Positions 34,357-43,552 of a stretch of DNA of 64,000 nt are shown here, piece after piece. The DNA is from Flavobacteriaceae bacterium UBA3356. Its GTDB lineage: Bacteria > Bacteroidota > Bacteroidia > Flavobacteriales > Flavobacteriaceae. Location of the stretch: NCBI GenBank assembly GCA_002360635.1, contig DEQW01000003.1:82236-146235 (forward strand). Direction: 5' to 3'. Position 1 is the stretch's first letter, and each line of letters begins with the position of its first letter. The translations under genes and the position numbers were made by a program. The notes beneath the pieces were generated by a model. That model saw only the letters and a program-made list of their open reading frames with translations. It was not told where the DNA came from and made no database searches.

Positions 34357-35253
34357 ATGATTCAGCAGGAAAAGGTTTCTGAAAAAATAGAACATGTAGT
34401 AAAAGATGATATTTGGGGAAATATTAAAGAATTTCTTCAACTAGGCTTTCATTTTGGAGAAGGTGACAAACAAATTAATATTACCATTGGATTACTCATC
34501 CTAGTGGTTTTTTCTTTCTTTATTGCCAGTTTTATTTTAAAATGGATACGGGTTTTGTTTACTCGTAGAATGGCAGAAAACGATAAACGTAAGTTTATTA
34601 GTGTTTTCAAGTTTATTAAATATGTCACCTATATTGTTGTTGTGTTTGCTGTTTTAAGTGTAGCAGGGATAAATGTGACTCCTTTTTTAGCAGCTTCAGC
34701 GGCATTATTGGTTGGTTTAGGTTTGGCCTTACAAGACCTTTTTAAGGATGTAATAGGAGGTATTTTTATTATTCTTGACAAATCTTTGTTAGTAGGGGAC
34801 ATTATAGAACTGAACAATAAAGTTGGTAGAGTAATAGATATAAAATTGCGAACCACGCGTGCCATTACTCGTGATGATAAGATTATCATTATCCCTAATC
34901 ATAAGTTTATTACCGATACTATATACAATTACACCCAGAACCATCGAACTACTAGAGAGTTTGTAAGAGTTGGTGTTGCTTATGGAAGTGATACAACTTT
35001 GGTTAAAGAATTGCTCTTACAAAGTGCCGAAAAACAAAAAGGTGTGTTAAAAAGTCCTAAACCTTTCGTATTATTTGAGGATTTTGGAGATTCAGCGCTT
35101 ATATTTAGTATCTACTTTTATATTGGAGATAGTTTTGTAGATCCCCGAATTAAAAGTGAAATGCGTTTTCGTATAGACCAACTGTTTAGGGAAAACCAAA
35201 TTACCATCCCGTTCCCGCAACGCGATGTACACTTATTTCAAACTAAAAAATAG
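34357..35253 (+). CDS. MscS-family mechanosensitive channel
   Basis: 298 residues. Three membrane helices, the third being the pore helix FLAASAALLVGLGLALQDLFKD with small-residue packing, followed by the beta domain (GGIFIILDKSLLVGDIIEL, VIDIKLRTTRAITRDDKIIIIPNHKF) and the alpha/beta C-terminal domain (SEMRFRIDQLFRENQITIPFPQRDVH). It opens under membrane tension to release solutes in osmotic downshock. Co-transcribed with its neighbours by spacing. Confidence 0.93.
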   Translation: MIQQEKVSEKIEHVVKDDIWGNIKEFLQLGFHFGEGDKQINITIGLLILVVFSFFIASFILKWIRVLFTRRMAENDKRKFISVFKFIKYVTYIVVVFAVLSVAGINVTPFLAASAALLVGLGLALQDLFKDVIGGIFIILDKSLLVGDIIELNNKVGRVIDIKLRTTRAITRDDKIIIIPNHKFITDTIYNYTQNHRTTREFVRVGVAYGSDTTLVKELLLQSAEKQKGVLKSPKPFVLFEDFGDSALIFSIYFYIGDSFVDPRIKSEMRFRIDQLFRENQITIPFPQRDVHLFQTKK

Positions 35254-35262
35254 ATAACTACT

Positions 35263-36195
35263 TTGATGAACAAAAACAATCAGCAAATTAAGAAGGTATT
35301 CACTACGTTTCTTATTTTAATATGTACCGCAACTTTTGCCCAAACTACCGATCTTGCTAGAGTTGAATATTTAAACATACCTTTTTCAAAATCTGATAAT
35401 TCCATAAGCAGATACCGAGCCCTCGTTCAGGCACCTATACCATTAGACAAAGAGAACGGAAGCATTTTTGTAATAAGCTTAGAGTATCGATATATTGATT
35501 TTTCAATAAAGGATACTGAAGATGTTAATGCATTTGGAGACAACCTGGTTGATTCTTCTCAAGATATGAGACTTAATTTAGGCTACACTTGGAAATATAA
35601 TAAGGATTGGCGCTTTGGAGTTCGAGCAGGAGCGCGTATTAACTCTACTTTGGAAAATAAAATAGGCAACGACGATGTTGTTTACGAAGGTGGCATTTAC
35701 GCTATTTTAGATAAAAAAAATGACACTACAGTAGCAAAACCTTATCGCCTAATTTTAGGGCTAACGTACTCTACAACACCCGGACGTAACTATCCATTGC
35801 CACTTATAAACTATTTTAAGGAGTTTCATCCCAATTGGACATTTACATTGGGAGTGCCAAAAACAAATGTTCGCCATTATTTAAACGATAGTCACAAAGA
35901 TGCCATACAAGCATTTGCAACTTTAGACAATATTTTTTCGAACCTTCAGAATAATTTTGTTCCAAATTCAAGTCAAAACCCTAATAGTAAGCAAGTAGAA
36001 AATATTGAACATACGGTTGGACTTTTAGGATTAGGCTATGAACATTTTTTTACAGACCATTTATTGTTTTATGGCTATGCCGCACATTCAGTCTATAACA
36101 ACTTTAGGATGGAAAACAATGATGGTGAAAAAATCTATGAAATTAATTCTACAAACACCCCTTATTTTCGAGCTGGGTTTAAATTTAAATACTAA
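35263..36195 (+). CDS. DUF6268-like outer-membrane beta-barrel protein
   Basis: 310 residues with a signal peptide (VFTTFLILICTATFAQ; start at 35263 or a codon later, both Met). Alternating strands with aromatic ends (MRLNLGYTWKYNKDWRFGVRAGARI; LGLGYEHFFTDHLLFYGYAAHSVY) and a final FRAGFKFKY resemble an outer-membrane barrel; the pattern agrees with DUF6268. No function known. It sits between the MscS gene and the response regulator. Confidence 0.7.
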   Translation: MMNKNNQQIKKVFTTFLILICTATFAQTTDLARVEYLNIPFSKSDNSISRYRALVQAPIPLDKENGSIFVISLEYRYIDFSIKDTEDVNAFGDNLVDSSQDMRLNLGYTWKYNKDWRFGVRAGARINSTLENKIGNDDVVYEGGIYAILDKKNDTTVAKPYRLILGLTYSTTPGRNYPLPLINYFKEFHPNWTFTLGVPKTNVRHYLNDSHKDAIQAFATLDNIFSNLQNNFVPNSSQNPNSKQVENIEHTVGLLGLGYEHFFTDHLLFYGYAAHSVYNNFRMENNDGEKIYEINSTNTPYFRAGFKFKY

Positions 36196-36201
36196 CAACC
36201 A

Positions 36202-37365
36202 ATGCCAAAGATTTTAATAATTGAAGATGAAGCCGCCATTCGCCGTGTGCTGGTAAAAATTCTAACCGAAGAAAACGACACCTACGAAGTTACCGAAGCC
36301 GAAGATGGATTGGAAGGCACCGAACTTATTAAAGACAAAGATTTCGACTTGGTACTTTGTGACATTAAAATGCCTAAAATGGACGGAGTCGAAGTACTCG
36401 AATCTATTAAAAAGATAAAACCAGAAACGCCTATTGTTATGATTTCGGGTCATGGCGATTTAGATACTGCTGTAAACACAATGCGTTTGGGGGCGTTCGA
36501 TTACATATCGAAACCGCCAGATTTAAATCGTTTGCTCAACACGGTTCGTATTGCATTGGACAGAAAAGAATTGGTCGTTGAAAATACCCGTTTAAAGAAA
36601 AAAGTAAGCAAGAATTACCAAATGATCGGGGAGTCGCAAGAAATCGTTCATATTAAAGAAATGATCGAAAAAGTGGCCCCTACCGAAGCAAGGGTATTAA
36701 TCACAGGCCCTAATGGTACAGGTAAAGAACTGGTGGCCCATTGGTTACATCAAAAAAGCGATCGTAACAAAGGACCAATGATTGAAGTTAACTGTGCAGC
36801 TATACCAAGCGAATTAATTGAAAGCGAGTTGTTTGGTCATGTAAAAGGAGCTTTTACGAATGCTAACAAAGATCGTGCAGGTAAATTTGAAGCGGCCAAT
36901 AAAGGAACTATTTTTCTGGATGAAGTTGGCGATATGAGCCTTTCCGCACAAGCAAAAGTATTGCGGGCACTGCAAGAAAACAAAGTACAACGGGTAGGTA
37001 GCGATAAAGATATAAAAGTGAATGTACGGGTAATTGCCGCTACCAATAAAGACTTAAAAAAGGAAATTGAAGAAGGCAATTTTAGGGAAGATTTATACCA
37101 CCGATTAGCTGTAATTTTAATAAAAGTTCCACCATTGAACGAGCGGCGCGATGACATTCCTTTATTGGTAGAGTACTTCAGCAAAAAAATTGCCGATGAG
37201 CATGGTACGGCACACAAAAGTTTTTCTGAAAAAGCCTTAAAAAAACTCAAAGAATACGACTGGACCGGAAACATCCGGGAGCTTCGCAATGTTGTGGAAC
37301 GTCTAATAATATTAGGAGGGGCCGAAGTAAGCGAAAAAGACGTAAAACTATTTGCAACCAAATAA
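36202..37365 (+). CDS. NtrC-like response regulator lacking a DNA-binding domain
   Basis: 387 residues. A receiver domain (1-120) with phospho-acceptor D54 in LVLCDIKMPKMDG is followed by a sigma-54-type AAA+ domain: Walker A GPNGTGKE (169-176), ESELFGHVKGAFTNA (the sigma-54-contact loop, GAFTNA at 216-221 in place of GAFTGA), Walker B FLDEVGDM, and arginine-finger region. The chain ends soon after NIRELRNVVERLII, without the usual Fis-type HTH. No histidine kinase is adjacent. It is expected to be phosphorylated by an unlinked kinase. Confidence 0.9.
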   Translation: MPKILIIEDEAAIRRVLVKILTEENDTYEVTEAEDGLEGTELIKDKDFDLVLCDIKMPKMDGVEVLESIKKIKPETPIVMISGHGDLDTAVNTMRLGAFDYISKPPDLNRLLNTVRIALDRKELVVENTRLKKKVSKNYQMIGESQEIVHIKEMIEKVAPTEARVLITGPNGTGKELVAHWLHQKSDRNKGPMIEVNCAAIPSELIESELFGHVKGAFTNANKDRAGKFEAANKGTIFLDEVGDMSLSAQAKVLRALQENKVQRVGSDKDIKVNVRVIAATNKDLKKEIEEGNFREDLYHRLAVILIKVPPLNERRDDIPLLVEYFSKKIADEHGTAHKSFSEKALKKLKEYDWTGNIRELRNVVERLIILGGAEVSEKDVKLFATK

Positions 37366-37372
37366 ATATATT

Positions 37373-38251
37373 ATGAAGGCATTTAATATTTCAGATTATA
37401 AAGTTTCAGAAAAAATAACCATTGAAGAAACGCCAACGAAAGTAGATTTAAAAGCTACTAAAGACGAAATAAAAGACGCCTTGAGAACCACCCGAAAGGA
37501 TTTGGCGAAGTTTCAAGACACTATGTATGCACATGGAAAGTACGCTGCATTAATTTGTTTACAAGGAATGGATACGGCAGGGAAAGATAGCTTGATTCGT
37601 GAAGTTTTTGAAGAGTTTAACAGCCGTGGGGTTGTAGTACACAGTTTTAAAACGCCTTCTAAAAACGAATTGAAACACGATTATCTTTGGCGTCATTACA
37701 TAGCGTTGCCACAGCGTGGGAAGTTTGGTGTTTTTAACCGGACACACTATGAAAATGTATTGGTAACTCGAGTACACCCCGAATATATTTTAAATGAAAA
37801 CTTGCCTGATGTCACAAAAGTTTCAGATATTGATGAATCCTTTTGGCAGAAACGATTTGAGCAAATTAATTCTTTCGAAAAAACACTCTCAGAAAACGGT
37901 ACAATTGTATTTAAATTCTTTTTGAATATTAGTAAAGATGAGCAAAAACACCGACTGCTAAGACGGCTAAATAAAAAGAATAAAAACTGGAAATTCTCAC
38001 CCGGGGATTTAAAAGAGCGTAAACTCTGGGATGAATATATGAAATGTTACGAAGCCCTTCTAAATAATACATCTACCGATTACGCACCTTGGTATGTGAT
38101 ACCTTCAGATAGTAAACCCACTGCCCGATATTTGGTGTCAAAAATTTTATATGAAGTTATGACAAGCTTTAAAGACATAAAAGAACCCGAATTAGAACCT
38201 GAAATAAAAGCTAAGATTTCAGAATATAAAAATCAATTGGAAAACGAATAG
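37373..38251 (+). CDS. Polyphosphate kinase 2 family protein
   Basis: 292 residues from the ATG at 37373; a start at 37352 would overlap the previous gene. PPK2 marks: ALICLQGMDTAGKDSLIREV (Walker A), the lid region FNRTHYENVLVTRVHP, and KFFLNISKDEQKHRLLRRL, then YEALLNNTSTDYAPWYVIPSD. PPK2 enzymes transfer phosphate between polyphosphate and nucleotides. Class and direction cannot be told. Last gene of the six-gene run, 7 bases after the regulator. Confidence 0.92.
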   Translation: MKAFNISDYKVSEKITIEETPTKVDLKATKDEIKDALRTTRKDLAKFQDTMYAHGKYAALICLQGMDTAGKDSLIREVFEEFNSRGVVVHSFKTPSKNELKHDYLWRHYIALPQRGKFGVFNRTHYENVLVTRVHPEYILNENLPDVTKVSDIDESFWQKRFEQINSFEKTLSENGTIVFKFFLNISKDEQKHRLLRRLNKKNKNWKFSPGDLKERKLWDEYMKCYEALLNNTSTDYAPWYVIPSDSKPTARYLVSKILYEVMTSFKDIKEPELEPEIKAKISEYKNQLENE

Positions 38252-38307
38252 CTTAGATTACAATGAATATTAATTTATGTCGTTATTCAAATTGAAAAAT
38301 CTCCTTT

Positions 38308-39720
38308 ATGAAAAAACTACTTACCTTACTGCTTATTACTTTATTTTTCTCTCAAGCTTATGCCCAAAAAACCAATACTGAAGATTCCCTTACCATCCGA
38401 AATATTTATGATATGGCTTTGCTCAATGGTAAAAGCTACGACTGGCTAGATCACCTTTCCAACGAAATTGGGGGCAGACTCTCAGGATCATTGGAAGCAG
38501 AAAAAGCTGTAAAATATACTGAAGCCGAACTAAACAAACTTGGACTGGATAAAGTTTGGTTACAACCTGTAATGGTGCCAAAGTGGACACGTGGAACTAA
38601 AGAATACGCTTACATTGAAACCGCTCCTGGACTTTCCACTACAACCGACATTTGTGCATTAGGAGGTTCTGTAGCTACACCAGCATTAGGCTTAAAGGCT
38701 GAAGTAATTGAAGTACAAGGCCTGGACGACCTTGAAAAATACGGTAGGGAACAAATAGAAGGTAAGATTGTTTTCTACAACCGTCCTATGCAAGCCAATT
38801 TAATTAACACTTTTGAGGCCTATGGCGGTTGTGTAGATCAACGCTATGCCGGCGCTATGGAAGCTGCCAAATACGGTGCCGTTGGTATTGTAGTGCGTTC
38901 CATGAATTTACGTAAAGACGATTTACCACATACAGGTACCATGAGTTATGGCGATACGCCTGCCAATCAAAGAATTCCTGCTTGTGCCATTAGTACAAAC
39001 GGAGCCGATTATTTAAGTAGGGCATTGGGTATTAAGCCAGATCTTAAATTTTACTTCAAACAAAACTGCAAAACGTATGATGATGTACAGTCACATAATG
39101 TGATAGGCGAAATCACCGGTACCACGTACCCCGATAAATATATTGTTGTAGGCGGTCATTTAGATTCTTGGGATTTGGGTGACGGTTCTCACGACGATGG
39201 TGCAGGTTGCGTACAGTCTATGGAAGTATTGCGGTTGTTTAAAGAAATAAACTACAAACCAAAGCACAGTGTTCGGGTAGTATTATTTATGAATGAAGAA
39301 AACGGACTTCGCGGCGGAAAGAAATATGCTGAACAAGCAAGACTGAAAAACGAACAACACATTTTTGCATTAGAAAGCGATGCCGGCGGATTTACCCCGA
39401 GAGGTTTTTCATTTGATACCGATGCCGCAAACTTTGCACAAATTGAAAGATGGAAACCATTATTTGAACCGTATTTAATCCATTCGTTTACTAAAGGCGG
39501 AAGTGGAGCAGATATTGGTCCGTTAAAAGATGAAAATATTGTCTTGGCAGGGTTACGTCCCGATTCACAGCGCTATTTTGATCATCACCACGCAGCAAAC
39601 GACACGTTCGATGCCATTAACAAACGCGAATTGGAACTTGGCGGTGCCACTATGGCAAGCTTGGTATACCTTATCGATAAATACGGAACCAAAACCGAAA
39701 TGAGCACCGTTAAAAACTAA
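38308..39720 (+). CDS. M28 family zinc metallopeptidase, secreted
   Basis: 470 residues with a signal peptide (KKLLTLLLITLFFSQAYAQ). The M28 domain includes VVGGHLDSWDLGDGSHDDGAGC (first zinc ligands), FMNEENGLRGGKKYA (catalytic glutamate and ligand), ALESDAGGF, and HHHAANDTFDAIN. A PA-like insertion (~120-240; GKIVFYNRPM) precedes it. The arrangement matches carboxypeptidase Q/plasma glutamate carboxypeptidase. It likely degrades peptides in the periplasm or outside. The next gene begins 3 bases after its stop. Confidence 0.92.
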   Translation: MKKLLTLLLITLFFSQAYAQKTNTEDSLTIRNIYDMALLNGKSYDWLDHLSNEIGGRLSGSLEAEKAVKYTEAELNKLGLDKVWLQPVMVPKWTRGTKEYAYIETAPGLSTTTDICALGGSVATPALGLKAEVIEVQGLDDLEKYGREQIEGKIVFYNRPMQANLINTFEAYGGCVDQRYAGAMEAAKYGAVGIVVRSMNLRKDDLPHTGTMSYGDTPANQRIPACAISTNGADYLSRALGIKPDLKFYFKQNCKTYDDVQSHNVIGEITGTTYPDKYIVVGGHLDSWDLGDGSHDDGAGCVQSMEVLRLFKEINYKPKHSVRVVLFMNEENGLRGGKKYAEQARLKNEQHIFALESDAGGFTPRGFSFDTDAANFAQIERWKPLFEPYLIHSFTKGGSGADIGPLKDENIVLAGLRPDSQRYFDHHHAANDTFDAINKRELELGGATMASLVYLIDKYGTKTEMSTVKN

Positions 39721-39723
39721 ACA

Positions 39724-40434
39724 ATGAGTTTTTTAACAGCCGAATGGAGACGATTGGCTTTTGCTAATTATGAAGTTGATCCTAAATCGCTTCAAAAATA
39801 CCTTCCTGCTCATACCGAATTGGATACTTTTAACGGTATTCATTATGCAAGTTTGGTTGGCTTTATGTTTAAAAATGTAAAGCTACTGGGTGTAAAAGTA
39901 CCTAATCACGTAAATTTTGAAGAAGTAAACCTACGTTTTTACGTTCGCTATAAATCTTAAATCGGCTGGAAACGTGGCGTTGTGTTCGTAAAAGAAATTG
40001 TGCCAAAACGAGCTGTAACTTTTATAGCAAATGTCTTTTACAATGAACGGTATGAAACACAAAAAATGAGTCATATCTGGAAAAGCAGTAATGATAGTCT
40101 CATTACGGAATACCATTGGTTACAAAAAGGGAAAGAGCAATTTTTTAAATTAGAAACTGAATTAGATCCACACGCTATTCAACCAAACTCTAAAGATGAA
40201 TTTATCACAGAACATTATTGGGGCTATGGTAAGAAAACGGACTCAAAAACTACCGAATACGAAGTTAGACATCCTAAATGGGATGTTTACAATGTGAAAA
40301 ATTATGAAATTCAAGTAGATTTTGCTGCGAATTACGGGGCTGATTTTGAGTTTTTAAATACAGCAACACCAATTTCGGTTATGTTGGCTGAAGGTTCACC
40401 CATTTCGGTTGAGGGAAAAAGAATTATCGTGTAA
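39724..40434 (+). pseudogene. DUF2071 (YqjF-like) gene interrupted by an in-frame stop
   Basis: The frame reads MSFLTAEWRRLAFANYEVDP ... NLRFYVRYKS, then TAA at 39958-39960, and continues in the same frame with IGWKRGVVFVKEIVPKRAV up to ISVEGKRIIV and a stop at 40434. Both parts belong to one DUF2071 protein of 236 codons, and family members run through this point without a break. No frameshift is involved, so a single base substitution explains it. Downstream sequence shows no decay, so the change is recent, or a sequencing error, or read through. Translation of 39724-39960 alone would give 78 residues. Confidence 0.8.
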
Positions 40435-41106
40435 TCACCACCAAACCACGAAGATTTTTTCGAGAGTATCTTTTTGTTTTTTATATACCAACGGGGATTT
40501 TTTATTGGTCACTAAACTTGCTATTTTTTCTTTCGTTTCAGAAAAAGAAAACCATTCAGTCAAACTTTCAGGAGGGATTAACCATTCTTTTTTATCGGGA
40601 ATTGCAAACAAAGCACCGCTATTTTCTTCAGTATCAAATTTTGAAAAAGGAATATAGGTCCCCACAATACATTCTTGATAATGCTTTGAAAGCTTTTCTT
40701 TATTGAAATCCTTCGGAAGGAATAAAAACGATTTAATACATACTTGCTGTTCAATAGTAGTAATGTCAAGATGTAAATCTTTCAAAAAGTCAGCAGTTTC
40801 AGGTGCATATAACAAGGGAAACTGCTTTTCGGTTACTTTGTCTAGTTTTTCCTTTAACGTATCTTTTCGGTTGGGGCCAATCCATTTGGCTTCAGAATTA
40901 GGACCTAAATTATCATCAAACAAATAAAATTTGCAGGCTAATTCAATATGAAGCGTTTTCTGTGTTTCGGTATCAAAAACCAGGTAATCCATTTCGCCCA
41001 AGGTTTTGGTTTCGCCTTGTATTTGAATGTTGGCAGCGAGCAATTGATAGCGGTTAGATTGTTTCAGCAAAAATTCAAAACACGTTTCAGCTTGTTTTCC
41101 CAACAT
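40435..41106 (-). CDS. DUF1853-like protein with no normal start codon, possibly broken
   Basis: From the only in-frame ATG (41106) 223 residues are read: LGKQAETCFEFLLKQSNRYQ, IELACKFYLFDD, WIGPNRKDTLKEKLDKV, AIPDKKEWLIPP, which fit DUF1853 (a nuclease-like fold by family proposals). Homologous-looking sequence continues upstream in frame (YFLKAAVL ... SLFRFPSQL) to a TAA at 41245-41247, yet without ATG or GTG; a TTG at 41109 and an ATT at 41238 are the only weak candidates. The natural N-terminus seems to be lost or to use a rare start. It is convergent with the DUF2071 pseudogene, with no gap. Confidence 0.6.
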   Translation of the reverse strand: MLGKQAETCFEFLLKQSNRYQLLAANIQIQGETKTLGEMDYLVFDTETQKTLHIELACKFYLFDDNLGPNSEAKWIGPNRKDTLKEKLDKVTEKQFPLLYAPETADFLKDLHLDITTIEQQVCIKSFLFLPKDFNKEKLSKHYQECIVGTYIPFSKFDTEENSGALFAIPDKKEWLIPPESLTEWFSFSETKEKIASLVTNKKSPLVYKKQKDTLEKIFVVWW

Positions 41107-41297
41107 CAATTGTGAGGGAAAGCGAAATAAAGAGCTGTTAATTTTTTCTTCGGAAAATGAAAATGAAGAAAAAGGGAATACATCTGAGTTAAAACTAAGA
41201 ACAGCAGCTTTTAAAAAGTAGGAAAGTGAAGCTTCAATAACAGATTAATTTTTAATAGCGTTCGCATATAACCACAGTTATAAATTGTACAACGTTT

Positions 41298-41609
41298 TTA
41301 TATCAGGTTAGTGATTTTTAAATAATAAGTTAATAAAGTAAAAATACCGAATATTAAAATGATAAAATTCTGCCTGTAAAATTTTAGTATTATCATAATA
41401 ATTATACAGATAGACAAGAAAATTCCTCCAACAACGAACGCTTTATCAAAAAATATAGTAATTCTTTCATCGTAACTTGCATTTCCTGTCGAGTCGAAAA
41501 ATCTTAGCATAACCAGAAAAACTCCGAAAATTAAAAATGAAGAATAGAGAATAAGTATATTACCTATATAAAGAACCCACTTTTTATTATTTAATTCAGT
41601 CAGTTTCAT
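41298..41609 (-). CDS. Small membrane protein, unknown
   Basis: 103 residues with three hydrophobic helices (WVLYIGNILILYSSFLIFGVF; VVGGIFLSICIIIMIIL; FIILIFGIFTLLTYYL). No recognised motif. It ends close to the DUF1801 gene start (2 bases apart), so the two are probably co-transcribed from the promoter at 42104. Confidence 0.55.
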   Translation of the reverse strand: MKLTELNNKKWVLYIGNILILYSSFLIFGVFLVMLRFFDSTGNASYDERITIFFDKAFVVGGIFLSICIIIMIILKFYRQNFIILIFGIFTLLTYYLKITNLI

Positions 41610-41611
41610 TT

Positions 41612-42070
41612 CTATCGACCCTTTACAGCACTTTCATATTTCTCAATCCACTCATCAACGGTCATTTTTCCAATTAACTCAGCCATTAAATCAAAAGGGA
41701 TTTTCTTCGGGTTTTTAAAGCGAATACAGCTTTTTCCCATATCCAGTTTATTAGAAGCATGCTTGGGCCATTCATTCGTAAACCAGTTCAGTAATTCTGG
41801 GTCACTATAAATTCCGGAATGATAAAGTGCGATATGATTTTTCTGAGAAGCCAAATTTATAAATGGCAACGGCTGTTTAGGGTCGCAATGATAGCCATCA
41901 GGATAGCGGGAATGTGGAACGACATATCCTAACATTCCATACGTCATTTGTTCTTCAAAACCTTTCGGAAGGTTTTCTAAAATGATGTTCCTGAATTTTG
42001 AAATAACTTCTTTACGATCTTCCGGAAGTTCGGCAATGTATTGCTCAGGTGTTTTGGCTTGCGATTGCAT
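41612..42070 (-). CDS. DUF1801 domain protein
   Basis: 152 residues of the YdhG/DUF1801 fold: TPEQYIAELPEDRKEVISKF, EEQMTYGMLGYVVP, LPFINLASQKNHIALYHSG, and the end DMGKSCIRFKNPKKIPFDLMAELI. The family is related to the iron chaperone frataxin in fold; the function is unknown. Preceded by a promoter motif that is divergent from that of the MATE gene. Confidence 0.88.
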   Translation of the reverse strand: MQSQAKTPEQYIAELPEDRKEVISKFRNIILENLPKGFEEQMTYGMLGYVVPHSRYPDGYHCDPKQPLPFINLASQKNHIALYHSGIYSDPELLNWFTNEWPKHASNKLDMGKSCIRFKNPKKIPFDLMAELIGKMTVDEWIEKYESAVKGR

Positions 42071-42096
42071 GGTTTTTAAATTTTACGGAAAGTTAC

Positions 42097-42104
42097 CAAA
42101 TTTA
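42097..42104 (-). promoter_or_regulatory. -7 promoter element of the DUF1801 gene
   Basis: Minus-strand TAAATTTG fits TAnnTTTG, 27 bases before the start at 42070. Confidence 0.55.
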
Positions 42105-42120
42105 GTCCGATTGGGTTTGC

Positions 42121-42128
42121 TACCTTTG
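42121..42128 (+). promoter_or_regulatory. -7 promoter element of the MATE transporter gene
   Basis: TACCTTTG fits TAnnTTTG. Transcription should begin near 42135, only about ten bases before the proposed TTG start. Confidence 0.6.
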
Positions 42129-42145
42129 CCAAAAATTTTCTCAGT

Positions 42146-43534
42146 TTGTTGCAACAATATACTAAAGAGTTTAAATACAACATTCGTCTTGCTACGCCTG
42201 TAATATTAGGGATGTTAGGGCATACGGTGGTGGCTTTGGTCGATAATATCATGGTTGGGCAATTGGGAACCGCAGAACTGGCCGCCGTATCCTTGGGTAA
42301 TAGTTTTATGTTTATTGCCATGTCCATTGGTATTGGGTTTTCAACTGCGATTACACCTTTGGTTGCCGAAGCTGATGGCGAGAATAATTTTGAAGCAGGT
42401 AAATCTTCTTTTAAACATGGTCTTTTTCTTTGTTCCGTTTTAGCCATAGCCATGTTTTTGGTATTGCTATTAGGCAAACCCTTGATGTATATAATGAACC
42501 AACCTGAAGAGGTGGTCGAGCTTGCAATGCCATACCTTAATTTAGTGGCGATATCCATTATTCCATTAATAATTTTTCAGGCCTTTAAACAGTTTAGCGA
42601 TGGGCTGTCGATGACGCGGTATCCAATGTATGCCACCGTAGTAGCGAACGTAGTAAATGTTATTTTAAACTACATTTTCATCTTCGGAAAACTAGGAATG
42701 CCAGAATTGGGCGTAGTGGGCGCTGCAATTGGTACGTTGGCTTCTCGTGTTATAATGGTTATATATTTATGGTATATGCTATCACAGCATCATAAATCGA
42801 GGGATTTTGTATTGAATATTAAGCTGTTTACGCTTTCAAAAACGATGCTGAAAAAAGTATTTAACTTAGGAAGCCTTTCTTCCATGCAAATGTTTTTTGA
42901 AGTAGCCATTTTTACATCTGCTATATGGCTTTCAGGAATTTTAGGAAAAACCCCCCAAGCCGCTAATCAAATTGCCTTAAACCTATCTTCTATGACGTTT
43001 ATGGTGGCGACCGGCTTTAGCGTAGCGGCCATGATACGGGTAGGAAACCAAAAAGGATTAAAGCGGTTTTTAGAATTACGCCGAATTACATTTTCTATTT
43101 TTCTACTGTCAACCTTATTGGCAGTTGTGTTTGCTGCTTTCTTTATGATATTCAACACAGCCTTGCCAAAACTATATCTGGATTATGACAATGTAGCGGA
43201 ATTTGCCGATAATTACGAAGTGGTTTCAATTGCTGCAAAATTATTATTGATTGCAGCTGTTTTCCAGATATCCGATACGGTACAAGTGGTAGCTTTGGGA
43301 GCGTTACGCGGTATGCAAGACGTAAAAATACCTACGTTAATCACTTTTGTTGCCTATTGGTTAATTGGGTTTCCCATTATGTACTACCTAAGTACGTATA
43401 CTGAATATGGTAGCTCAGGAATTTGGCTTGGACTCTTGGCAGGTCTTACCGTTTCGGGCATCTTGTTATTCATCAGATTTAATTACCTTTCAAAAAAATT
43501 AATAGCAAGTAAAGCTGAAGCAGAACTTGCCTAG
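42146..43534 (+). CDS. MATE family multidrug efflux transporter, TTG start
   Basis: 462 residues and twelve membrane helices. MATE signatures include PVILGMLGHTVVALVDNIMVGQLG in helix 1 (family members begin similarly), NYIFIFGKLGMPELGVVGAAIGT, and GALRGMQDVKIPT near the C-terminal half. It exports cationic drugs in exchange for sodium or protons. Two TTG codons (42146, 42149) precede LQQYTKEFKYN, which aligns with the usual start; the next ATG (in PVILGM) would delete helix 1. The close promoter supports a very short leader. Confidence 0.92.
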   Translation: MLQQYTKEFKYNIRLATPVILGMLGHTVVALVDNIMVGQLGTAELAAVSLGNSFMFIAMSIGIGFSTAITPLVAEADGENNFEAGKSSFKHGLFLCSVLAIAMFLVLLLGKPLMYIMNQPEEVVELAMPYLNLVAISIIPLIIFQAFKQFSDGLSMTRYPMYATVVANVVNVILNYIFIFGKLGMPELGVVGAAIGTLASRVIMVIYLWYMLSQHHKSRDFVLNIKLFTLSKTMLKKVFNLGSLSSMQMFFEVAIFTSAIWLSGILGKTPQAANQIALNLSSMTFMVATGFSVAAMIRVGNQKGLKRFLELRRITFSIFLLSTLLAVVFAAFFMIFNTALPKLYLDYDNVAEFADNYEVVSIAAKLLLIAAVFQISDTVQVVALGALRGMQDVKIPTLITFVAYWLIGFPIMYYLSTYTEYGSSGIWLGLLAGLTVSGILLFIRFNYLSKKLIASKAEAELA

Positions 43535-43552
43535 TTTTATAAATATACCAAC

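Noticed and set aside
42076..42558. 160-codon open frame antisense to the MATE gene
   Set aside because: Overlaps a well-supported transporter gene and its promoter and has no recognisable domain.
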